From: Mesorhabditis belari
Taxonomy: Eukaryota > Nematoda > Chromadorea > Rhabditida > Rhabditidae
Length of the DNA: 64,000 nucleotides
Direction: 5' to 3'
Assembly: GCA_958450365.1 (NCBI GenBank)
Contig: CAUEEP010000735.1
Location: 873,501 to 937,500, forward strand
Below the pieces are notes generated by a model that saw only the letters and a program-made list of their open reading frames with translations, had not been told where the DNA came from and did not search any database. Positions 31,089 through 40,740 of this stretch are shown one piece after another. Numbering within the stretch: the first letter of the stretch is position 1; every line of letters begins with the position of its first letter. The translations under genes were made by a program, and so were the position numbers.

Positions 31089-34000
31089 TCAAACAATTGG
31101 ATCATCAATCAAATAGTCGTCTCCATAATTCACAAACAGTTCTTCACCACTTTTGATCGCTTGATTTGTCTAAAAGATAGCAGAATTTTCTAATTTTAAA
31201 CTGTTTAGATCAAACATAACAATAGTTTTTGTCTATTAAACTTCTACAATAACTAAAATAACTTACAAAGAACATCACAATCTTCTGCCCATCAATTTCG
31301 ATAACCACCCACTCAACGTTCGGCTTCTTTGAGCCGTTTATAAATGCGCCCAAGAAGGCAATCTTCGTCTTTTTGTCTGGAAACAAGGATTGTATTAGGT
31401 TGGTGCAGATGAAACTTCCGTCACACTTGTTTGTTTATATTTTGAAACTAATAAAAGTTTTTATTGAAGATATTTGTCTATCTGAAAGAGCGTCTCTTTG
31501 CGCGTCTTTTGATATCTAAGACTTATGCGTTTTACTTAATTTGAAGTAATTTTTAGCTTCTAGAAAATGGTTGACGAAAAATTTCGAGTGCGGGTTTGCT
31601 TGTTGTATGATTTTAAACAAGGCAGAACGCCTGCGGAATCTCATCGTGCTCTGTGCAAAGCATTCGGCGATGACATGTTGTCCGAACGTCAATGCCGGAC
31701 TTGGTTTCAGCGCGGGAATTCGCCTCAAATTGTCGACAACGATGAGTTGAAGAACGCTATCGAATCGGATCCATGCCAAACAACTCGGGAGCTTGCAGAG
31801 CTGTTTGACTGCGACCATACAACCATTCTCCGCCATTTGCACGCAATTGGTAAGACGAATCGGTGTGGAAAATGGGTGCCACATCAGCTCAGCGACGCAA
31901 ACAAAGCGGCTCGAGCTACGATGGCTGGAATTCTCGTCCGCCGCGCAAAGACCGCCGGTTTTCTCGACTCCATTGTTACGGCAGATGAAAAGTGGATATG
32001 TTACGACAACACAGCAAGAAAACGGCAGTGGTTGGACGCCGGTGAACCGCCAAAACCGACTCCCAAACCGAATATCCACGGAAAAAAGGTGATGCTTTGT
32101 ATTTGGTGGAATAGTAAAGGTCTCGTGTATTCTGAGATGCTGGATTCGGGCCAAAGAGTCACGGCGGATCTCTACAAAGCCCAATTGAGCCGCGTGGACC
32201 AGGCATTGCGTCGTCAAGGCAATAACACGGCGACTACAAAATTCCTCCACGATAACGCTCGACCCCACACCGCAAAGATCACCCAGCAGAAAATCGAGGA
32301 TTTGGACTGGGAAGTTCTGCCTCATCCGCCATATAGCCCGGACTTGGCCCCATCCGACTACCACTTGTTTCGGTCGATGCAGCATTCTTTAGCAGGAAAA
32401 AAACTCAAGAACCGCGAAGAAGTTGAAATCTGGGTGTCCAACTTCTTCGAGTCGCAGTTGCCCGAGTTCTTCGAAAAGGGCATCCATTCTCTGCGTGGAA
32501 GATGGCAAAGAGTCATTGATAATGATGGCGAATATCTTTTGGATTGAGGTTCTGTATTAGGATTTTTATAATAAATTTTGTTTATGGTTCCAACGGAAGT
32601 TTCATCTGCACCAACCTAATAGCTAAGAACAAGAAAAAGCTATGATATTCTTGTTCTTAGCTCACTCTTAGTCTGATCTTTTAGCTGTCTAAAATAAGAC
32701 TAAGCTCAAGTCAATAAGATTTTGGCTAATAGGGCTAAAAGTCTGTAAGCTTAAAAGTTTTAAAGCTTACCAATTAATGTTATTTTTTTGTCATGATAAA
32801 GAGCTACACCCGGTGCTCCTTCAATCACATGTTTAGTGCCAGAGATGAGTAGAGTGTAAGTGCCTTTTGGTGTTCCGTTTAACATCCCTACTCTAAACGA
32901 TTTATTCATGAATGCGTGAGGTACAAAGCTACAAAGTATTACCTACAAAGTACAAAGTATCAAAGTACAAGTACAAAGTACAAAGCTACAAAGTATTATC
33001 TTTTTAAAGCTTTAAAAGATTCAGTTTTTTACAGTTTCTTGTTTCATTTTTAGTTAATCAAAGTTTGACTGACAAAACTGAGAAAACTAACGTTTTTTTA
33101 TATGAAAACTAGAGCTTTTCTGAATACTTTTTAATTTGGTAAACTGTTCTAATGAAAAGCCTAGCTAAATTTGAATTTGAAGTTTAATTTGAAGCCATTT
33201 AAAATCTAATTGAAAGTGAGATTGAAGTGAGAACAAGTGAGAAACCTAGTAGAAGTTTTACTGATACTGTTTTACCTAGTTTTACCTAGTTTTACTGATA
33301 AACATAGCCAGTAGGCCAGGCTTTGTTTAGCTAATTTCGGCTTTTGACTCTTTCTGTTCACTCCTGGATTCTTTCTGTCCACTCCACTCCTACTGACAAC
33401 AGAAAGATGTAGTAGTCTTTCTGTTGTCAGTAAGTTACTCACCTTATTGCCACATTCTCCGGTAATTCATCATCATTGTAATCAAGTCCTTGATAGCCCA
33501 ACAACAATGTGTATGGCAGTAAATCGATATTAGTTCTCACACCAAACCCCAATCTTTTCTTCTCAGCCGATCTTTCAACAGGTTCAATCATTTCCAAGAA
33601 TGGTTGATGATTTAGACTATAGCAGGCAATAGCTTGAGTTAAATCTTCAGGAGGATGATTAATCAAATGTGGCCATTCTTTGATTAAAGCAGCTCGTCCT
33701 TCATCAAAAATTGACAAATTTCTACCAACAGCAATTTTCTCTTTCTTCTCAATAACTTGTTCAAGAATTTCCCCAAAGAGTTTTTCCATCTTTTCGAAAC
33801 CTTTTTGAACAAGTGTTTGAAGTTTTAAGGGGAAAATTCGGAACAATTCATCCCAATTCGTTTTGAGGTTAAATTCTCTGGGTGAATCGGGCTTAAAGAC
33901 GGTTTTCTCGAAGTAACTTCTTGTCTCATCTTTTATCGGACATCTCAGAGAATCTAGAATCAACTCCTGAAATAACTTTTCAAAAGATCAAATTGAAAAT

Positions 34001-34930
34001 AATCTCATTGTTAATTTGAGTGGGCAATCTGTGGGTACTGGTACCGGTACCCGTCATAAAGTAACTTCTAGGCATCGGATCGGTCTCAGTCTTCTTGAAA
34101 CTGGCAAATTTCATCATTAATCTCAAAGTTAACTTAAAGATTTATCCAAATGTTGGTTTTAAAGTTTAAATTTATCAAAAAAAGCAAGAAAACCTTTGAA
34201 AATGAACTAGAATTGCGAATGAATTAGAAAATTATCGCAATGAACCATTGGATTGGTGAATTGAACTGCGGGCTATTGTCATATATGAGAGTTTGAGCGC
34301 TTTCTTCAAAAAAAACCCATGTTGGTGTCAATGGAAAAGTTGTAGAGAATCAAAAATCAAGCTTATATCCAGATTTTCAGAACGATTCAAAAACTGCTTT
34401 TCAAGAAATGCCAAATTCACGAATTTTTACAAAACTTGCATTTTAAGCGAAACTACTAAGTGTATCTTTTTGGAAATTTGGCCATGGCCCTAAGTTTTGA
34501 TTCTCTACAACTTTTCTATTGACACCAAAATGGGTTTCTTTTGAAAAAAGTGCTCAAACTGGGCTGACAGCTGACATCTCCAGTCCTCCATTTTTGAGTG
34601 TCACACTTGTCTCACACACAAACCAAAATCCTACTACGAAAGAGGAATCCGCAAATTGCCTGTAAAACGGACAGAAGTCGTCAATAATAATGGAAATTAT
34701 TTGAAATGAATTCATGGTTTTATGTTGAATAAATTTTAGTTCAAAGTCCGGCAGTTTTCAATTCACCAACCCAATAAATTACTTTAACCCAACGACTCAT
34801 ATTTTTTGTTCAAAGTACTCTTAGATATAATCGTATAATAAAAGTGTTTAATACAAAAGCTTACTTTTGCGGAAAAGTCGAAGAAAGTTAAATCGTTGAG
34901 GTATTCTAATGCAACTACTAGCTTTGACAT
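31089..34930 (-). CDS. SET-domain protein (300 aa), putative methyltransferase with altered active-site motif
   Basis: Five exons, 903 nt, all in phase: 34865-34930, 33443-33966, 32771-32892, 31267-31376, 31089-31169. A TTTTCAG acceptor lies 12 nt before the ATG, suggesting SL trans-splicing. Residues 1-160 are helical and unrecognised. The SET domain begins at RLGFGVRTNIDLL (the GxG strand) and continues through YTLLISGTKHVIEG, then FINGSKKPNVEW, where NHSCxPN is expected, and ends ELFVNYGDDY, the usual (E/D)L-x2-(D/N)YG. The family transfers methyl groups to lysines. Here the His and Cys of NHSCxPN are Gly and Lys, so activity may be reduced or lost. There is no post-SET cysteine cluster. 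A mariner element sits in intron 3. Confidence 0.78.
31395..32619 (+). mobile_element. Mariner-like element 3 (1,225 bp), nearly intact
   Basis: Terminal inverted repeats ttaggttggtgcagatgaaa / reverse complement, about 27 bp with little divergence, flanked by TA. It carries an uninterrupted transposase on plus, antisense to the SET gene. Its left end is about 18 bp from the 3' splice site of SET exon 4, so it pushes the branch-point region away from that acceptor. Confidence 0.95.
31567..32547 (+). CDS. Mariner 3 transposase (326 aa), open but with a shortened linker
   Basis: Mariner-family D,D34D transposase. Order: first HTH with CRTWFQRGNS, second HTH in ELAELFDCDHTTILRHLHAI, WVPHQL linker, first D in TADEKWICYDN, second D in FLHDNARPHTAK, third D in YSPDLAPSDYHLF exactly 34 residues later, C-terminus DNDGEYLLD. 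All catalytic residues are present and there is no stop. Between WFQR and the second HTH, about 15-20 residues of the usual FRSGDxSLxDxxRxGRP AT-hook-like region are missing in frame, which may weaken DNA binding. GC content is higher than in the surroundings, consistent with recent arrival. Confidence 0.95.
   Translation: MVDEKFRVRVCLLYDFKQGRTPAESHRALCKAFGDDMLSERQCRTWFQRGNSPQIVDNDELKNAIESDPCQTTRELAELFDCDHTTILRHLHAIGKTNRCGKWVPHQLSDANKAARATMAGILVRRAKTAGFLDSIVTADEKWICYDNTARKRQWLDAGEPPKPTPKPNIHGKKVMLCIWWNSKGLVYSEMLDSGQRVTADLYKAQLSRVDQALRRQGNNTATTKFLHDNARPHTAKITQQKIEDLDWEVLPHPPYSPDLAPSDYHLFRSMQHSLAGKKLKNREEVEIWVSNFFESQLPEFFEKGIHSLRGRWQRVIDNDGEYLLD
34289..34562. repeat. MITE with about 65-bp inverted ends, SET gene intron 1
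   Basis: Left end gtttgagcgctttcttcaaa ... gttgtagagaatcaaaa; the right end is its reverse complement with a few changes. The 140-bp centre is non-coding. It lies within intron 1 of the SET gene. Confidence 0.8.
34600..34773 (+). mobile_element. Mariner 3'-end relic, SET gene intron 1
   Basis: Encodes the last part of a mariner transposase (YYERGIRKLPVKR, VVNNNGNYLK and stop) followed by a terminal repeat tttcaattcaccaacccaa and TA. The terminus matches that of mariner 2 (15752-16685), a different lineage from mariner 3 nearby. Confidence 0.75.
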
Positions 34931-36391
34931 CACGGCGCTCGACTGAAAAGGTGTTAACTGGGATTAACTAAGAGAATTAGAACTTTCTTATGAAAATGTA
35001 TTAAAACAAAACTCTAGCAAAGCCAACCTGATAAACAAAAAGCAATTTGCAAAAAGGAAAGTAAAAATACATTCATTCTAGCGAAATCCGGAAGTATGAA
35101 TGGCAGTTCGTCGATTTTTTCCAAAATTTCACACTTTCAATCAATTCGATGCAATGAATGAAATGCAAATGAATTGAATGCAATGGATGCAATGAAAATT
35201 TAATATAAAAGTCGCTGTAAAAGCAAACTTTTTCAATGATCGGCATGGTTTTCTGGCAGAATTTGGATGCGAGAAAGAAAGTGATTCCGAATAAATCGAA
35301 ATTATGTTTCTATCTTCAGCAAAATTATCTTAAATATTGATACTCTCATAGTTTCTTTACTCAATCGATTCGGCCATGGCTGAAGTTTAAACTGATCAAA
35401 CCGATGGCTGAAGTTTAAACTGATCAAACCGATGGTTGAAGTTTAAGCCGATCAAACCGATGGCTGAAGTTTAAACTGATCAAACCGATGGCTGAAGTTT
35501 AAACTGATCAAACCGATGGCTGAAGTTTAAACTGATCAAACCGATGGCTGAAGTTTAAACTGATCAAACCGATGGCTGAAGTTTAAACTGATCAAACCGC
35601 TGGCTGAGGTTTAAACTGATCAAACCGATGGTTGAAGTTTAAGCCGATCAAATCGATAAACTCTTGAAGTAGACTTGTATTTTGATTCACTAATTCTTGA
35701 ATAATAAAACTCGATAACGGAAGCAATTTCAAAATAAAGCTGGTTGTAGTTTTATCCAGTTAACCGTGAGAGATTTTCTTTTTCACTGAACAATTTGAAT
35801 AGATTCGTGGGAAATCCTCGAGCAAACGGACTCCAAAGAAGAGAAAAAATTTTCCGGACATGATTTTTTAGAGTTGGCTTTCATTCTACCAACATCTTAA
35901 ACTTACAAAAAAAGTTTTACAGCAAAATTTTACACCTTACAGAACTTATTTCGTTATAAAATTGGCCTGTTTTGGTCAAAGAGCTCTGACTCTGATGCTT
36001 TTCGAATCTTTTGACAATCACAGTAGTCTTGACTTAAAGTTTGATGTTTGATATTTGATGAAAAATTGGTTTACCCCAAATTTGTTTCTAGATAAATACT
36101 TTGATTATATGCTAAACCTTGCAATTAAGCCTTGTTTTGCACGTGTTGAACGTTTCAATTTATAACTTGAACAAAGTCAAAAAATTACGAACACTTGGAC
36201 AACAAATGTCGTTGAGAAAAGGATTAGGAATTTGCATTTCTATTGTTAGATTCATTGTTTTATTTCATTCAATGCCAACAATTGTTTAAATTCGAGTTTA
36301 GATTAAAGATCAAATTCAATAAGACAAAAGTTCACAATATGTGAATTTCATTTTAACTAAGACTAAGATAAAATTGATATTTTGGATAGTT
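34931..36391. other. Intergenic region between the SET gene and the Str-like gene
   Basis: Divergent 5' region of two genes. Contains the 28-bp minisatellite at 35374-35656. No other gene or element recognised. Confidence 0.4.
35374..35656. repeat. 28-bp minisatellite, about ten copies
   Basis: Unit gaagtttaaactgatcaaac-cgatggct. Copies are highly uniform. Two kinds of variants (ggtt ending followed by aagccgatc) appear near the start and again at the end of the array, hinting at a higher-order duplication. Confidence 0.95.
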
Positions 36392-36537
36392 CGGATCATT
36401 GTTTAGATCATCTTAGACTGTTCAGGTTATTTTTTAGATCATCTTAGACAGTTCAGTTCATTGTTTAGATTATTCTAGACAGTTCAGATCTTTGTTTAGA
36501 TTATCTTAGACAGTTCATTTCATTGTTTAGATCATTG
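36392..36537. repeat. About 31-bp tandem repeat ending at the Str-like start codon
   Basis: Five diverged units of tagacagttcagttcattg-tttagatcatct. The array stops 14 nt before the ATG at 36551, so it would occupy the proximal promoter or 5' UTR. Confidence 0.85.
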
Positions 36538-36807
36538 TTCTTTAAAGGAAATGTATTCTCGACTCTGGGCTATCCATTTCGCTGAATGGTTGACGGCAGT
36601 GACATTAAATGCCATTGTATTGCTAACAATCTTTCGCTATTCTCCAAAGAATATGGGGAAATATCCATGGCTCTTGGCTGTTTATTCAGTGTTCAATGTT
36701 GCCTACACGACTCTAGATGTAGTGGTGGCACCGGTGAGTAATCAAGAAATCCAAAAGCTGTTCATTTGTAAGCATAGCTGAGCCTTAGAGCTATGCTAGA
36801 GCTGTAA

Positions 36808-36840
36808 GCAAAAGCCAGGTTCAACCCTGGCTTTTGCTTT
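36808..36840. repeat. Strong short hairpin in the Str-like intron 1
   Basis: agcaaaagccagg / cctggcttttgct around a loop of about 6 nt. It uses the same CCAGG vocabulary as the dispersed repeat. Confidence 0.7.
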
Positions 36841-37699
36841 TTGAACTAGGTCAATGAAACCTGGTCAAATAAGACCAGAAACTAGGCCAGAACCTGGCTT
36901 ACAAGGCAAGGCATTGAGTCAAGCTGGTTTTTTTGGCTCAAGACTAAGTCCATCTTATAGAGCCAACTATGGAGCTCTCGAATCCGTTTTTAGTGTTTGT
37001 AAAACGCTTCAAAAACACGAGATATCTAAATTTTGAACTTCTTAAAAAGCCGTCACCCTTTAAGAGGTTATAAGGCTCGTTTAAAAGCTGCTTTGATGGT
37101 TTAGTGAATAGTCTGCTAGACTACGGAATCTATTCCATTTTTGTCTCCAAGTTCGAGTCTTCCAGCTCTTACCAAAGTAGGCTAAAAGCCTTGTATATAC
37201 TGATGCTTCAACATTATCTTCTTTTAGACACCGTACATCTTTGGTCGAACGTACATGCTGTCCTCTTATACGTGGATTTTACGAGATGAGAGAGTAATCA
37301 ATTGGTTGATGATTCTCTATTGCAGCGGTTTCTCGCAATTGCTTTGCTTTCTCAACTTTCAGTTTTTCTATCGTTATGTGGTCGTTTGTAGGTAAGTCAC
37401 ATGTACATAAAAACTTTGTACTTTTCTTTTTCGATCACATTGGATCCCAAAAATGAAGCCGATTCCCACGACACTTTTTGCGATTTTTCTTTACATTTTT
37501 GTCTGGTTAGCTTTTTTGAATAAACTTGGTTTTGATTAGAATGAAAACCAAGAGAAAAGACTTTCAGAAGGTAAAAGGTTTTAGTGGTACTTGGACTCTT
37601 AACTCGTATGTGGCTTTGAATCGAGATGATGAGGTCTTTGCCAAAATCAATGATCGATACAAGTAAGAAAATTCTGAATAGATTTAAAAAATAAAAACC

Positions 37700-37977
37700 T
37701 ACCGTAAATACTGTAGTACCCCAGCCCCATAATGACGGTGCGGAGTGTTGCGTAGTCTAGCTTTAAACGAGTTCTTCTCGATACTGGTTTATGCTACAAT
37801 GCGCGCTTCGGTATCAAAAAATAGCCCTGAATTTTAGCTATTTTTTGATACCAAAGACGCATTTTTTTAAAGTACGGGCCCTTTGAAAAAAATGAAATAC
37901 TAAAAAACTTTTGCGACTACGCGACTGTACGAGAGCGGTGGGTTACCATTAAAGTATTTACGGTAAGTAAAAAGTGT
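37700..37977. repeat. Inverted-repeat insert in Str-like intron
   Basis: Ends accgtaaatact and agtatttacggt are inverted. A second internal palindrome (ggtatcaaaaaatagc ... gctattttttgatacc) lies inside. Non-coding. Confidence 0.6.
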
Positions 37978-37984
37978 CAAACTC

Positions 37985-38335
37985 TACTTTAATTCTAAGC
38001 CATTCAGTCAGACCAAACTTGAGTCAAACCAGAACTAGGTCAGTCTGATCTAGACCAGACAATGGCCCCGAGACTTGGGCTAGGTCGGACCAGAGTCTGA
38101 TGAGGCCAGACCTGGGTTAGACCAGACCAGAACCAGACCAGAACATACCAAGGCTTGATCAGCTCAAGAAAATCTAGAGCTAGGTTAAGCCAGACAGAAC
38201 CATTGGACCAGGCGGGATAGGCTAGACACGAGTCAAATCAGGCTCGAAACAGACCAAGATACGAGCCAAACCTGAGTCGAAGAACCCAGGGCTCAGATCA
38301 ACCCCAGAGCAGACCAGATCGGCCAGGACTAAAGC
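37985..38335. repeat. ACCAGA-rich repeat
   Basis: Dense runs of imperfect accagacc / gaccagac units (for example gaccagaaccagaccagaac). Same family style as 4640-4910. Lies in the intron before the TM5 exon of the Str-like gene. Confidence 0.7.
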
Positions 38336-39220
38336 TTGTTCAATGACTTTTCATTCTTTTATCACAATTACAGTTATTCACTCAAATATACGAAATTACA
38401 GTTATTTACAGTCTTCTATTTTTTTCAATCTCTTTCCTAGATTCCGTCTTTTATTCGAGATGGTCTTATAATCGAGTAAATACGGTAATATCTTCAGAAA
38501 CCTTACTGGCAGAGATGTCATTGGAACCGGTTCAATTACCCAAGCGTTTGAGGGAGTCTCTCTTTACGTGATTCTTCGATCATACATAGGAATGCTTGTT
38601 TATTGTTTGATTATGTCCGTCACTTCAAGTTTCATTGTTTATTGTGGTTGGGCATTGAAAAAGGTTTTCTCTATTACTTTTCAACAATGGCTTATTTTAT
38701 TTAGAGTTTACAAGAGGAAGGTAAAAGCACAAAGACGAGAAATATGCAGAAAGAGCTTTTTAAAGCATTGATCTTTCAGGTGAATCACTTCAAGCGTTTT
38801 GATATGAACTGTTTGATTTGTTAATGAAATTAAACTTACTATAAGATCCACCGATAGAATTTCAGTTACTTGTCCCGCTTGCAACTGTTTACTTTCCCGT
38901 TTCGATCTTCTTTCTCGCAGCGTTGCTCGGTGTAGATGGCTGGGATACTGAGATTATCACTATCATGGTGATGTTCGATCCAATCATTGAGCCGATTGTC
39001 ATTATTTACTTCATCAAATGTTACAGGCTTGATAAACAAATTGAGAAAAGGACTAAACCTTTCCAGGAGGCCCATTGCTCGTCTTCTTTGTTGCGGTCGA
39101 CGTAAAGTGTGCGGTTCTTGGACGCAAGTTCGTTCTTTTTGATAAACTTAGTCTAAAGAATCTCTTTATAAAGCTAAATAGATAATAAAACTTTGTTTTT
39201 AAATCCAATAAACTTATGCA

Positions 39221-40021
39221 ATGTCGTAGCCGATTGTGAATGAAATTTTTTGGCGAATCTTTCTAGACGAGCAACCCTTTGAGGACAATATTATATCATC
39301 TTGTAGCGAATTAAATTCTGCGTCGATTGGTACCAAATTTGTGAGTTTAGGTTAAAAATTGCCGGCGCTACAACGTTTCATTCAAAATCGGCGGGATCCC
39401 CGTAGCCGATTATGAATTTCAGCTGATTCTGAACTTCAGCCGATTATGAATTTCAGCTGATTATGAATGACTGGGTCTGGGAGCGTCCAACCATTAAGTA
39501 TTTAGTATCATTCAACGCAGAATCATTAATAATTATGTTAAATTTTTTAAATTAGAAAGATTGGATAAAAAGAAAAAAAAATTATAGGGCTTCAAAGTTT
39601 TCTCTTGAACAAACAGTTTTTTTGCTCTAATTTGTTTTTTCTTTTTATTAAATCTTGCTAATTTTAAAAATTTAACATAATTATCAATGATAATTGAATG
39701 ATACTAAATACTTGATGGTTGGACGCTCCTAGACCCACTCATTCATGATCAGCTGAAATTCATAATCGGCTGAAGTTCATAATCATCTGAAATTCATAAT
39801 CGGCTGAAGTTCATAATCATCTGAAATTCATAATCGGCTACGGGGATCCGCCGATTTTGAATGAGACGTTGTAGCGCCGGCAATTTTTAACCTAAACTCA
39901 CAAATTTGGTACCAATCGACGCAGAATTTAATTCGCTACAAGATGATATAATATTGTCCTCAAAGGGTTACTCTACTAGAAAGATTTGCCAAAAAATTTC
40001 ATTCATAATTGACTACGACAT
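39221..40021. repeat. 800-bp foldback element
   Basis: Two arms of about 370 bp are near-perfect inverted copies (left from atgtcgtagccgattgtgaa, right ending gactacgacat). The arms contain a nested array of about 22-bp units built on cagctgattatgaa / gccgattatgaatt, longer in the right arm than in the left. The short centre is AT-rich. No protein-coding content. Confidence 0.9.
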
Positions 40022-40738
40022 ATAGAAAGTACAGGTTAAACTTTAGCACTTGCAATTGAGGTGAGAATTGATGAGAATGGAGATTTAAATCAAGGAAAGC
40101 CGTAAATATTGTGAAACTGATCTTAACAACCACTTTTAGCTTAAATAAAAAGTTCGCTAGTATCTAAATTTATGAGTAAATCTAGGATTTTATAATTGAA
40201 TACTTACAGGAAACAAATCGCTACTCTACTGGAGAGACGGCGACAAAAACGAGTCGAAATCAGATCGCACCTGATGTATCACAAAGCAAAGAAGCTTACT
40301 CGAATGCTTCTCTTCGGGGAAATTCTTAATCCTTGCCGACTTCTCTAATAAAAAATTCTAGAATTCAATTTTACAGTATCCGCACAACATCAAGAACACT
40401 TTTTTCTAAATTTTGTTATCAACAAATCGAGTAGGCGCTTTTTTAGCACAAATCTTAGATCTTAGAATCTTAATCTACAGATCTTAGACAAGCACAAATC
40501 AAATTAGAGAAAAGTATCCTAATGGTACTGCTATTTTTAAGAATGTATCAATTGTTTGGCCATCTGTGGCACTGGAAAAGGACAGATTTAATCAAGATAA
40601 AGGTGAATCTTACATTTTTCATAAATACAGGGTGACCAAGAATTACCGCAACACACAAAAGGTCTGGCTTTTAATCAAATTAACCATTAACCAAAGCAAC
40701 CCATCTCGAAAAGTTAACTTAAATATCTTTATTCAACA
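40022..40738. other. Spacer with one candidate terminal exon
   Basis: Bases 40210-40348 follow a good acceptor (tacttacag). They stay open in the frame that would continue from a possible donor at the end of the Str-like gene (ac|gtaaag at 39102). The product would be a basic tail (LLERRRQKRVEIRSH, RMLLFGEILNPCRLL). This is speculative. A terminus-like acagggtgaccaagaat lies at 40627. Confidence 0.3.
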
Positions 40739-40740
40739 TA

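Larger units (their letters stand above)
36551..39105 (+). pseudogene. Str-like serpentine receptor with phase breaks around exons 2-4
   Basis: Exons recognised: 36551-36733 (TM1-2: AVTLNAIVLLTIFRYSP, YSVFNVAYTTLDVVVAP), 37228-37293, 37326-37391 (CFLNFQFFYRYVVVC), TM4 near 37482-37545 (LFAIFLYIFVWLAFL), 37568-37662, 38498-38663 (TM5), 38705-38779 (KTRNMQKELFKALIFQ), 38866-39105 (TM6-7: LATVYFPVSIFFLAAL, DPIIEPIVIIYFIKCYR). Exons from 37568 on join in phase. The conserved frame of exon 2 (TVHLWSNVHAVLLYVDF) does not match exon 1 by one base and ends in TGA. Exon 3 also needs one more base, and the TM4 exon has no good acceptor. This is a nematode Str/Srj-type receptor with decayed middle exons, or a gene whose splicing I have misread. 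Confidence 0.6.

Noticed and set aside
31516..32385. Long 289-codon minus-strand frame
   Set aside because: Exact antisense shadow of the mariner 3 transposase; composition is explained by the real frame on plus.
35374..35656. CRISPR-like array
   Set aside because: Units are contiguous tandem repeats without unique spacers, and the genome is eukaryotic.
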